From Desulfobacterales bacterium (lineage in GTDB: Bacteria; Desulfobacterota; Desulfobacteria; Desulfobacterales; Desulfobacteraceae), in assembly GCA_022361315.1 (NCBI GenBank), contig JAKSBB010000187.1, positions 1 to 15,380 of the forward strand: DNA of 15,380 bases, read 5' to 3'. Both the position numbers and the translations under genes were made by a program. Shown here piece after piece: positions 7,291 to 15,067 of this stretch (positions are counted from its first letter, which is position 1; the number at the start of each line of letters is the position of its first letter). The notes beneath the pieces were generated by a model, which ran no database searches, was not told the origin of the DNA, and saw only the letters and a list, made by a program, of their open reading frames with translations.

Positions 7291-10200
7291 TAGACCTGAA
7301 CCGGATGACCATCAAGGCAAGAATGATTCTCTCATTCATTCTCATGGGTATCCTTTTCCTTATTTTCGGATTGATCGCCCTCCAGCAGATGCACCGGTTG
7401 GGACAGCTCACGGCCACCCTGTACGAGCATCCCCTCCAGGTGTCAAACGCTGCCCTCAAGGCCAAATCCGGTGTCATCAGCATGCACCGCCATATGAAAG
7501 ACGTCTCCACAAGTACCACCCAATTTGCCGTCAACCTGGCCATCCAAAAGGTGCAGGAAGAGGAACGGCAGGTATATGCGGAGCTGGATATTATACAAGA
7601 CCGGATTCTTGGTGAGGAAGGTAAGCAACTGATAAAGGAAACCATCCTGATGTTTTCCGGTTGGAAGCCCATTCGGGTGGAAGTGGAGGCGAAGGTCCTT
7701 GCCGGTGACCGGGTGGGGGCAAACCGGATCACCCGGGAAAAAGGCGCGGAATACGTGGCCCGGCTGGAACGCCAGATGAATGCCCTGACCTCATATGCCA
7801 TCAATAAAGCAGACGGTTTCATGGCGGACGCCAGGGATACGGAATCCGAAATCGTGACCAATGCCGTGCTTTTCATCGGCGCCATGATCCTCACCGGGCT
7901 TGTGATCGGTTTTTTCATGGCAAGGTCCATCATATCCAGCATTTCCGCACTGAAAGAAACCATGACGGAAATCACCCAGACCGGTAAACTTCGCAATGTG
8001 CAAATGACAGGTAGAAACGAAGTGTCAGAGATGGCTGACCATTTTAACGGTCTTATCCTCCGGTTAAAACGCCAGTTCTGGATGGAAGAGGGGCGGAACA
8101 GTCTTTCCTCGGAGCTCACAGGGGAACTGGGGGTGGCAGACCTTCAGGATATCAGCCTCCGGGCGGTATGCCGTCACACGGATGCCTGTGCCGGTGCGCT
8201 TTACCGTTTCAACCCGGATACGGACACCTGCGAACTTAAATCCTCCTATGCCATGGTGGAGCGGACCCACCTGGCCAACCGGTTTGAACTTGGCCAGGGG
8301 ATTGTGGGTCAGGTGGCTGCGGAGAGAAAGCCGATCCTTCTCACCCACATCCGGTCCGATGAAGCCGTGGGCCAGTCCGGTACGGTGAGTGCCCCCCCTT
8401 CCGTTCTCTATGCCCTGCCCCTTTTCCATGAAGAGGTGCTCTATGGGGTCCTTGAGGTGGCATCATTCAAACCCATGGACGCCGTCAGCCGTGAATACCT
8501 GGATACAGCGGCCGGAACCATCGCCATATTTCTCCACAACGCCGCCCAGAACGAACGGATTAAACATTTGCTGGTTGTGTCCCAGGAGGCCAATGAACGC
8601 CTCCAGGCACAGACCAGTGAACTCCAGGCCCAGACAGAGGAACTCCAGGCCCTGAATGAGGAATTCCAGCAACAGTCCCACGAACTCCAGTCACAAAATC
8701 TTGCCCTTGAAGATCAGCGGATCCAGGTGGAGGAGGCCAACCGTCTAAAAAGCGAATTTCTGTCCAATATGAGCCATGAACTCCGGACACCTTTAAATTC
8801 GGTTAACGCCCTGTCCAGGGTTTTGCTGGTCCAGGCAAAAGAGAAACTCACCGAAGAGGAGCTGGAATACCTGACCATCATCGAACGGAACGGCAAGCAC
8901 CTGCTCTCCCTGATTAACGATATCCTTGACCTGTCAAAAATAGAAGCCGGCAGAATGGAGGTGGATGTTACCCCCTTCTCCCTGCCCGGTACCGTGGACA
9001 CGATACTGGACAGCGTCAGGCCCATGGCCCGGGAAAAAGGGGTTGAACTCGCCTGGGAATGCAACACAGACCTGCCTGAAATGGTCTCTGATGAAGCCAG
9101 GGTATATCAGGTGATTCAAAATATTGTGGCCAACGCAGTCAAGTTTACCCGGAAGGGATCGGTGCGCGTCTCCGCCGGCCTTCACCGATCAGATGTGGTA
9201 TTCATAAAAGTGATTGATACCGGCATCGGCATATCCCACCAGGATCTGGAGGGTATATTTGAGGAGTTCCGTCAGGTGGACGGTGCCTCCACCCGCAGGT
9301 TCGAAGGGACCGGCTTAGGCCTTTCAATCGCCTATAAATCCGCCAGACTCCTTGGCGGGGATATTGCGGTGGAAAGCAGCCTCGGCAAGGGCAGTACCTT
9401 CACCATTACCCTGCCGGTTTCCTATCAGGAGCAGCACTTCGGAAACCCACCTTCCGGCGAAGAAAGATCCATTGCGCAACGCTCAACACCGGCAGCAACC
9501 CATTCCCCCTCCACTACGGAGAAAGGACATGATACCACAATAGAATCAGGGACGGCCCCGACCATCCTGGTGGTGGATGATGACCCGGAAATGCAGACGA
9601 TGATCTCAGCGGAACTAACCTCCGCAGGGTATACCTGCCTTACCGCCGGTACCGGTGGGGCAGCGCTCCGTATTGCCAGAGAAAAGAAGCCTGATGCCAT
9701 TACCCTGGATATTCTGATGCCCGATATGGATGGCTGGGAAGTACTGGCAGAATTGAAAAAGAATCCGGACACCCGGGACATTCCCGTGATTATAGTTTCG
9801 GTTTCCCAGGATGATGCCACCGGTTTTGCCTTAGGTGCCGTGGGATATGTCACCAAGCCCATCCGGAAGGAAACCTTGATATCAGAAATCCGGCGGTTGT
9901 TTAGCAGCTTGCCCTCCAGAATCCTTGTGGTGGACGATAATCCCATTGACCGAAAACGGCTTTGCAGTATTATCACCTCAAACAACATGAGGGTTGACGC
10001 CGCGGAAAACGGCCATGAGTGCCTGGACATGATCCGAAAACAGATCCCCGACCTGCTCATTCTCGACCTGGTCATGCCCGAGATGGACGGTTTCGAACTG
10101 TTGACCAGACTTCGTTCTGAGACAGCCTGGGCCCATCTGCCGGTGATCATCGTTACGGCAAAGGATCTAAGCCGTGAGGAGAAGCGGCTGCTGGATTCTC

Positions 10201-11129
10201 AGGTTTCCGCCGTGTTAACCAAAGGAAGTCCTTCCGAGTCCCTGCTCATCACCAGAATCAAATCCATTCTGGCCGGTACAATGGCTCCCTCGCCTCCCCC
10301 CTCCCGAGCGGACGAGGATACGATCCTGCTGGTGGAGGATAACGAAGCCGCTGTCATCCAGGTGCGCAAAGTACTGGTTGACGCCGGGTACAAGGTAGAC
10401 GTGGCCAACAACGGCCGGGATGCACTGACACTGATACGAAACCGGATCCCCAGGGGCATCATCCTGGATCTGATGATGCCGGATGTGGACGGCTTCGAAG
10501 TGCTCGAATCCATACGTTCCACAGCAGAGACCCGGGATATTCCGGTGCTGATTCTTACAGCCAAGGATATCACCCGGGAAGACCTGAACAAGTTGAGCGC
10601 CAACAATGTGCGGCAGTTGATTCAAAAAGGGGATGTGGATCAGGCCGAATTGGTTCGCCTTGTCCGTGAAATGACCGCCCCTTCGGCCCCGGCCCCCAAA
10701 GCGCAGCTTCAATCCCCCAAACCTGCGAAAAAGGATACGGGTTCCGAATCCCCCAATCGGGCAAAAAGCGGAAAACCACTGTTACTGGTTATTGAAGATA
10801 ACCCGGACAATATGACGACAGTCAAGGCAGTGCTCGGGCCGGATTATGCGATCATCGGCGCAACCGACGGCCGCCGGGGACTTGACCAGGCGGTATCCCT
10901 CCTGCCGGATCTGATTCTTCTGGATATGTCTCTGCCTGAAATGGATGGCTATGAGGTGGCCACAGCATTGAAGGCCGATGACCGGACCGTTGGTATTCCA
11001 GTGGTCGCGCTGACGGCCCAGGCCATGAAAGGAGACCGCGAGCGGATTCTTGCGGCAGGGTGTGACGACTATATTGCCAAACCCATTGACCCGGAAGTCA
11101 TCTCGGAAACCCTTAGCAAGTGGTTATAA
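7287..11129 (+). CDS. Transmembrane hybrid histidine kinase with four receiver domains
   Basis: A 1280-residue inner-membrane sensor kinase. Order: membrane helix 1 (about 10-31); a periplasmic four-helix-bundle region of chemoreceptor type (about 32-190, with LYEHPLQVSNAALKAKSG); membrane helix 2 (about 193-215); HAMP (to about 265); GAF (about 290-430); a Gln/Glu-rich heptad coiled coil (439-480); HisKA with His497 in MSHELRTP; HATPase with N box at about 612, Asp644 and GTGLGLS at 674. Four receivers follow with phospho-acceptors Asp808, Asp927, Asp1061 and Asp1213. All four keep the acidic pocket and a C-terminal lysine, so all look active. A good Shine-Dalgarno (AAAGGAG) precedes the ATG, which overlaps the cheR stop. 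Inferred role: phosphorelay input coupled to CheD/CheR. The ligand is unknown and no Hpt domain is present. Confidence 0.93.
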   Translation: MIDLNRMTIKARMILSFILMGILFLIFGLIALQQMHRLGQLTATLYEHPLQVSNAALKAKSGVISMHRHMKDVSTSTTQFAVNLAIQKVQEEERQVYAELDIIQDRILGEEGKQLIKETILMFSGWKPIRVEVEAKVLAGDRVGANRITREKGAEYVARLERQMNALTSYAINKADGFMADARDTESEIVTNAVLFIGAMILTGLVIGFFMARSIISSISALKETMTEITQTGKLRNVQMTGRNEVSEMADHFNGLILRLKRQFWMEEGRNSLSSELTGELGVADLQDISLRAVCRHTDACAGALYRFNPDTDTCELKSSYAMVERTHLANRFELGQGIVGQVAAERKPILLTHIRSDEAVGQSGTVSAPPSVLYALPLFHEEVLYGVLEVASFKPMDAVSREYLDTAAGTIAIFLHNAAQNERIKHLLVVSQEANERLQAQTSELQAQTEELQALNEEFQQQSHELQSQNLALEDQRIQVEEANRLKSEFLSNMSHELRTPLNSVNALSRVLLVQAKEKLTEEELEYLTIIERNGKHLLSLINDILDLSKIEAGRMEVDVTPFSLPGTVDTILDSVRPMAREKGVELAWECNTDLPEMVSDEARVYQVIQNIVANAVKFTRKGSVRVSAGLHRSDVVFIKVIDTGIGISHQDLEGIFEEFRQVDGASTRRFEGTGLGLSIAYKSARLLGGDIAVESSLGKGSTFTITLPVSYQEQHFGNPPSGEERSIAQRSTPAATHSPSTTEKGHDTTIESGTAPTILVVDDDPEMQTMISAELTSAGYTCLTAGTGGAALRIAREKKPDAITLDILMPDMDGWEVLAELKKNPDTRDIPVIIVSVSQDDATGFALGAVGYVTKPIRKETLISEIRRLFSSLPSRILVVDDNPIDRKRLCSIITSNNMRVDAAENGHECLDMIRKQIPDLLILDLVMPEMDGFELLTRLRSETAWAHLPVIIVTAKDLSREEKRLLDSQVSAVLTKGSPSESLLITRIKSILAGTMAPSPPPSRADEDTILLVEDNEAAVIQVRKVLVDAGYKVDVANNGRDALTLIRNRIPRGIILDLMMPDVDGFEVLESIRSTAETRDIPVLILTAKDITREDLNKLSANNVRQLIQKGDVDQAELVRLVREMTAPSAPAPKAQLQSPKPAKKDTGSESPNRAKSGKPLLLVIEDNPDNMTTVKAVLGPDYAIIGATDGRRGLDQAVSLLPDLILLDMSLPEMDGYEVATALKADDRTVGIPVVALTAQAMKGDRERILAAGCDDYIAKPIDPEVISETLSKWL
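8601..8705 (+). repeat. 21-base tandem repeat encoding Gln/Glu-rich heptads
   Basis: Five consecutive 7-residue units lie at kinase residues 439-473: LQAQTSE, LQAQTEE, LQALNEE, FQQQSHE, LQSQNLA. The first three are close to direct 21-base repeats built on CTCCAG. The leucine or phenylalanine at each unit start and the polar remainder fit a parallel coiled-coil signalling helix between GAF and HisKA. Confidence 0.8.
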
Positions 11130-11138
11130 AGAAAGCAC

Positions 11139-11144
11139 AAGGAG
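11139..11144 (+). promoter_or_regulatory. Ribosome binding site fixing the start of the second kinase
   Basis: AAGGAG lies 5 bases before the ATG at 11150. The same frame also opens at a GTG at 11120, inside the end of the previous gene, without a comparable site. The ATG start gives the normal receiver-domain beginning (MNLILAIDD). Confidence 0.7.
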
Positions 11145-11149
11145 CGAAA

Positions 11150-13201
11150 ATGAATCTGATACTCGCCATTGATGACAGGCCCGACAATCTGGTATCCATC
11201 AAGGCCCTGCTCAATATGACGATTACCTCCTGCGAGGTGCGGACGGCATCATCCGGACCGGAAGGGATATCCATTGCCAGGGAAGCCCATCCCGACGTGA
11301 TTCTGCTGGACATTCATATGCCTGAAATGGACGGTTTCGAAGTCTGCAGAATCCTCAAAGAAGACCCGGATACCTCACACATTCCCATAATCATACTCAC
11401 GGCGATGAAAACCGGCTCCCACCATCGTGTCCGGGCCCTGGAGCTCGGGGCGGATGCCTTTCTGACCAAACCCATTAATGAATCCGAACTGGCGGCCCAG
11501 GTAAGGGTGATGTTGAGGATTAAAGCGGCGGAAGACCGGCTGAGAAAAGAAAATGAACGGCTTGAGGAGCAGGTCCGCCACCGGGTCAATGACCTGATGA
11601 TTGCCAACGAGCAACTGATGCTTGAAATGGGTGAACGGGAAACGGCCCAGCAGACCCTGGCGGAGAGCGAAATCCGTTTTAAAACCATGTTTGATAAATC
11701 TCCGCTGCCCATGGTCATCACCGATGCAGCCCAGGATATTCTTGCCTTCAACGACAAGTTTACTGAGTTATTCGGTTATACCCTGAATGAGGTATCAACG
11801 GCAGAGGAGTGGTGGCAGGCAGCCTATCCGGACGATACCTATCGCAACCGGGTGAAACGGTCCTGGGAAAAGGCTGTAGACAGGGCCGTACAATCCGATC
11901 AGGATATTGAAACCCAGTCATGGGAAATTACCACAAAGTCGGGAAACAAACGGACCTGTGAGTTCAATATGGTGCCGCTGGGTGAGGTGTCCCTGATTGT
12001 CATGAATGACATCACGGACCGAATGACCGTGGAAACCCAGCGCAGACAGCTTGAACGTCAGCTTCAACAGGCACAGAAAATGGAGGCGGTAGGCGCGCTG
12101 GCCGGCGGCATTGCCCACGACTTTAACAATATACTTTACCCCCTGATCGGGTTTACGGAACTCCTCAAGGAAGATATTCCCGACAATAGCCCGTTGAGTG
12201 ATTCAGTGGAAGAAATTCTGAGTGCCGCCTTCAGAGCCAGAGAACTGGTTCGGCAGATTCTCTCCTTCAGCCGTCAGATGGACCAGGAAGTCAGGCCGGT
12301 GAAGATCCAGCCCATCGTCAAGGAAGCCGTGCGCCTGTCCAGTTCAATTATTCCCGCCACCATATCCATAGCCTATGAGGTGGATAAAAGCTGTCGCCCC
12401 ATTCTGGCAGACCCCACCCAGGTTCATCAACTCCTGATGAACCTGATCACCAATGCCTATCACGCCATGGAAGAGGACGGGGGGGAACTGGCCGTCACAC
12501 TCACTGAAATCAGTCTTCCCCCCCAGAACAAAGGAGATCTTCAGCTGGGCCCCGGTGATTACGCCTGTCTCAGAATCACAGACACCGGGACCGGTATGAC
12601 TGAAGAGGTACGCAGCCGTATCTTCGACCCGTATTTCACCACCAAGGGGGTTACCAAAGGGACAGGACTCGGCCTGTCCGTGGTGCACGGTATTGTTAAA
12701 AACTACAGAGGAGAAATTCGGGTTATAAGCGAACCCGGACAGGGCAGCGAATTTGAGATTTTTTTCCCGGTTGCCGGCAAGAGCGAACAGACACAGGTCC
12801 GGATCGAAGACGAACTTCCCAGAGGCACCGGCCGCATCCTTCTTGTGGATGACGAATCCCATATCATCAAAATCGAGCAGCAGATGCTGGCACGGTTGGG
12901 GTACGAGGTGGTTGCCATGGACAGCCCCCACGATGCCTACGAATTATTCAGTGCCCGGCCCGACCATTTCGACCTGATGATCACCGACATGACCATGCCG
13001 GGCCTCACCGGAGACCAACTGGCCGTCAAGTGTATGACCATTCGCCCCGGATTTCCGGTTATTATCTGTACCGGCTTCAGTGATCTTATCGATAAGGAGT
13101 CTGCCCGGAAACTGGGTTGTTCAGGCCTGCTCATGAAGCCCATTTTAAAGTCGGACCTGGCCCATGCCATCCACAAGGCACTTCAGGGAGAAACGGGTTA
13201 G
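11150..13201 (+). CDS. Soluble hybrid histidine kinase, REC-PAS-HisKA-HATPase-REC
   Basis: A 683-residue cytoplasmic kinase. An N-terminal receiver (about 1-120) has AIDDRPDN and phospho-acceptor Asp54 in LLDIHMPEMDG. A helical linker follows (about 125-170), then a PAS domain (about 172-290, ending MNDITDR). A coiled coil leads to HisKA with His323 in GIAHDFNN. The HATPase has its N box at Asn431 and GTGLGLS at about 504. A second receiver (about 560-680) has Asp567/568 and Asp613 in MITDMTMPG. The GIAHDFNN H-box is the type common in PAS-kinases of this lineage. The N-terminal receiver suggests it is switched by phosphotransfer, plausibly from the preceding multi-receiver kinase 20 bases upstream in the same operon. 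No DNA-binding or GGDEF output domain is present. A hairpin follows the stop. Confidence 0.92.
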   Translation: MNLILAIDDRPDNLVSIKALLNMTITSCEVRTASSGPEGISIAREAHPDVILLDIHMPEMDGFEVCRILKEDPDTSHIPIIILTAMKTGSHHRVRALELGADAFLTKPINESELAAQVRVMLRIKAAEDRLRKENERLEEQVRHRVNDLMIANEQLMLEMGERETAQQTLAESEIRFKTMFDKSPLPMVITDAAQDILAFNDKFTELFGYTLNEVSTAEEWWQAAYPDDTYRNRVKRSWEKAVDRAVQSDQDIETQSWEITTKSGNKRTCEFNMVPLGEVSLIVMNDITDRMTVETQRRQLERQLQQAQKMEAVGALAGGIAHDFNNILYPLIGFTELLKEDIPDNSPLSDSVEEILSAAFRARELVRQILSFSRQMDQEVRPVKIQPIVKEAVRLSSSIIPATISIAYEVDKSCRPILADPTQVHQLLMNLITNAYHAMEEDGGELAVTLTEISLPPQNKGDLQLGPGDYACLRITDTGTGMTEEVRSRIFDPYFTTKGVTKGTGLGLSVVHGIVKNYRGEIRVISEPGQGSEFEIFFPVAGKSEQTQVRIEDELPRGTGRILLVDDESHIIKIEQQMLARLGYEVVAMDSPHDAYELFSARPDHFDLMITDMTMPGLTGDQLAVKCMTIRPGFPVIICTGFSDLIDKESARKLGCSGLLMKPILKSDLAHAIHKALQGETG

Positions 13202-13216
13202 TCAGCACGCAAGGGT

Positions 13217-13247
13217 ACTTTTCCCCGGCGAATTGCCGGGGAAAAGT
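13217..13247. terminator. GC-rich hairpin between convergent signalling operon and hpf
   Basis: A perfect 13-bp stem (13217-13229 with 13235-13247, ACTTTTCCCCGGC) encloses a 5-base loop. It lies 15 bases after the kinase stop and 33 bases beyond the hpf stop, so it could end both transcripts. Neither side has a clean downstream U tract, which makes this a less typical terminator. Confidence 0.6.
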
Positions 13248-13280
13248 TGTGATAAATTGTGTACGGGTGGGAATGGTTGC

Positions 13281-13628
13281 TCAGGCACTCATTACGTCAT
13301 CGATCATCTCGGACTTGATGCTCTGCTTGTCACCCGCCAGGTGACGCCGCTGTTTATCCTTGATCTTTCTGATCTGAATTTTCACCTTGTCTGCAAGGGC
13401 ATCGATGGCTGCATACATGTTGTTCTCAGCCTCTTCTTTCGCATGAATTTTAATACGGTCACTGGTCAGATTGATCTCTGCGATATTCCGAAGTTTTTCA
13501 ACGGATAAGACGATGTGGGCATCTGCCGGTGCATCAAGCATCTTGTCCCATTTGTCGAATTTCTCGTGAATGTGAGATTTTAAAGAATCTGAAGAGTTAA
13601 TGTTCTTAAAATTGATGGAAATTTGCAT
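13281..13628 (-). CDS. hpf: Ribosome hibernation-promoting factor (short form, HPF/RaiA family)
   Basis: This 115-residue protein matches the S30AE/HPF family. It begins MQISINFKNI, has a basic helix with HEKFDKW, and continues with INLTSDRIKIHAKEEAENNMYAAIDALADKVKIQIRKIKDK. Such proteins bind the decoding region of the 30S subunit and inactivate or dimerise ribosomes during starvation. The length fits the short form, without the C-terminal dimerisation domain of long HPF. The ATG at 13628 has a strong GGAGGT site 3 bases upstream. The gene is monocistronic, convergent with the signalling operon. In many proteobacteria it sits beside rpoN, but no such neighbour is seen here. Confidence 0.9.
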   Translation of the reverse strand: MQISINFKNINSSDSLKSHIHEKFDKWDKMLDAPADAHIVLSVEKLRNIAEINLTSDRIKIHAKEEAENNMYAAIDALADKVKIQIRKIKDKQRRHLAGDKQSIKSEMIDDVMSA

Positions 13629-13663
13629 AAGACCTCCTGTGTTAGGTGAGGGGTAGGTACGGT

Positions 13664-13692
13664 ATTCAATCTACCACAGGCACAGGTGGCAA
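13664..13692 (-). promoter_or_regulatory. Possible promoter of hpf
   Basis: On the minus strand TTGCCA (13687-13692) is separated by 17 bases from TTGAAT (13664-13669). Both boxes are imperfect. It would give a leader of about 30 bases. I saw no clear sigma-54 site. Confidence 0.3.
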
Positions 13693-13845
13693 TCAATGGA
13701 GAAGCCTAACTTTGCTAATTTTATTCTAACCGGCATCCAAGCTGTGATTATGGGCAACACTGCCGGGGTATTTTATCCACCGGCTTCAACACGTCAGGAC
13801 AGGTTTGAAACCATAGGTTCTTAGTGGGTATCTAAAACCATAAAA

Positions 13846-13896
13846 CCCCTGTTTCCCGGCGCTTAAGCAAAAGCTTGTATGGCCGGGAAACAGGGG
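13846..13896 (-). terminator. Long perfect hairpin, likely second terminator of the tRNA
   Basis: A perfect 15-bp stem pairs 13846-13860 (CCCCTGTTTCCCGGC) with 13882-13896 around a 21-base loop. The loop itself contains AAGC-AAAA-GCTT. Read on the minus strand it is followed by TTTTATGGTTTT, so it may back up the first terminator. A small structured RNA or repeat element is possible. Confidence 0.5.
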
Positions 13897-13907
13897 CCTT
13901 GTATACT

Positions 13908-13937
13908 AAAAAAGCCCTAACCGAAATTAGGGCTTTT
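13908..13937 (-). terminator. Intrinsic terminator of the initiator tRNA (bidirectional)
   Basis: A perfect 11-bp stem pairs 13910-13920 (AAAAGCCCTAA) with 13927-13937 around a 6-base loop. On the minus strand it ends in a run of six U, directly after the tRNA. On the plus strand it is also followed by a T6 run (13940-13945). Confidence 0.85.
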
Positions 13938-13944
13938 AGTTTTT

Positions 13945-14021
<77 letters not shown>

Positions 14022-14033
14022 ACAACGAAGCGT

Positions 14034-14062
14034 AATATAGGAGAAATGCCTTTCTAAGTCAA
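14034..14062 (-). promoter_or_regulatory. Promoter of the initiator tRNA
   Basis: On the minus strand TTGACT (14057-14062) and TATATT (14034-14039) are separated by exactly 17 bases, with the -10 box 12 bases before the mature tRNA end. It sits between the rfaE1 stop and the tRNA, so the tRNA has its own strong promoter. Confidence 0.8.
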
Positions 14063-14080
14063 GAACATTTTTCACAAAAC

Positions 14081-15046
14081 TCAAACATTTCTTTCAAGGG
14101 CCTGTTTTAACTCGTCTATGGAAGCGGTGGCCGTTCCCACTTTACCCACCACAATGCCGGCAGCGGTGTTGGCAACCTGAGCAGCCGCCTCAAAATCGGC
14201 ACCGCCGGCAAGCCCCAGCCCGAGAAGCGAGATAACCGTATCTCCGGCACCGGAGACATCAAAGACCTGGCGGGCCTTAGATTCAATGGTAATGGTGTCT
14301 TTATCTTTTTCAAAGAGGACCATGCCGTCCTTGCCACAGGTAATCAGGAGACGTTCCAGCCCGGCCCGGGTCGTGAGTTTGACACCTGCGGTTTCCAGAT
14401 CTTCAGGGCCATGAATATCCATACCGGCAGCCAGCCCCGCCTCCTTCTGATTGGGCGTCAGTACAGAGACCCCGGTATATTTGGTGAAATCAAGGGATTT
14501 GGGATCCGCCAGGGTAAGCACCCCATGCTGACGTGCCATATCCGTGACGGCGGCCACCAGTTCTCTGGTCACAAGTCCCTTGTCATAATCCGATATGATC
14601 ACAAGATCCGTATCACGGATACGGTCCCGGATGATCCGGACCAGACGTTCCAGGGTCTTGTCCGAGATCCGGCGTTTCACCTCCTTGTCGATGCGCAACA
14701 CCTGCTGGTTGGATGCGATCACCCGGGTCTTTCTTGTGGTGGGACGGTCCGGCTCACTGACAATACCCGCGGTTTCCACCCCAAGGGCCTTCAATTGCTC
14801 AAAAATCATCTGCCCGGCCTTACCTGTGCCCGCCGTTCCGATGGCAAACACATTGGCACCCATGGCCACAAGATTATTGATGACATTACCCGCACCACCC
14901 AGGGTATGGTTTTCTTTTTCCACTGCCACCACAGGAACCGGTGCCTCCGGAGAGATACGGTCCACACTGCCCCAGAGGTACTCGTCAATCATGAGATCCC
15001 CGACGACCATGGCCTTGAGCGTCTTAAAGCTGTTGATATCTACCAT
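14081..15046 (-). CDS. rfaE1: D-glycero-beta-D-manno-heptose-7-phosphate kinase (RfaE domain I)
   Basis: A 321-residue PfkB/ribokinase-family sugar kinase. It has the RfaE1 opening (VVGDLMIDEYLWGSVDRISPEAP), LGGAGNV, DYDKGL, TPNQKEA, and the PfkB signature FDVSGAGDT with catalytic Asp269. It phosphorylates heptose-7-phosphate at C1 in the synthesis of ADP-heptose for lipopolysaccharide core. E. coli fuses this kinase to a cytidylyltransferase (HldE). Here only the kinase half is present and the frame ends normally, so a separate RfaE2 is expected elsewhere. AGGAG lies 6 bases before the ATG. It begins 21 bases after thrH on the same strand, suggesting one transcript. It indicates a Gram-negative envelope. 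Confidence 0.92.
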   Translation of the reverse strand: MVDINSFKTLKAMVVGDLMIDEYLWGSVDRISPEAPVPVVAVEKENHTLGGAGNVINNLVAMGANVFAIGTAGTGKAGQMIFEQLKALGVETAGIVSEPDRPTTRKTRVIASNQQVLRIDKEVKRRISDKTLERLVRIIRDRIRDTDLVIISDYDKGLVTRELVAAVTDMARQHGVLTLADPKSLDFTKYTGVSVLTPNQKEAGLAAGMDIHGPEDLETAGVKLTTRAGLERLLITCGKDGMVLFEKDKDTITIESKARQVFDVSGAGDTVISLLGLGLAGGADFEAAAQVANTAAGIVVGKVGTATASIDELKQALERNV

Positions 15047-15067
15047 TGTGCTCCTGTGATTATCCGC

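Larger units (their letters stand above)
13629..13944. other. Intergenic region between hpf and the initiator tRNA
   Basis: No gene is visible. Going right from hpf, it contains the hpf ribosome binding site, a possible hpf promoter (13664-13692), an unremarkable stretch to about 13845, and then two hairpins (13846-13896 and 13908-13937). The hairpins probably terminate the tRNA transcript before hpf begins. Confidence 0.6.

Noticed and set aside
7265..8119. 284-codon open frame on the minus strand opposite the large kinase
   Set aside because: It is antisense to a well-supported signalling gene. Its protein is Ser/Arg/Met-rich without any domain, as expected from the complement of a GC-rich gene.
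9425..10150. 241-codon minus-strand open frame opposite receivers 1 and 2
   Set aside because: Antisense to conserved receiver domains, with low-complexity Ser/Arg composition and no ribosome binding site context.
13700..13845. Possible small gene between hpf and the hairpins
   Set aside because: Frequent stops in all frames and no start with a ribosome binding site were seen.
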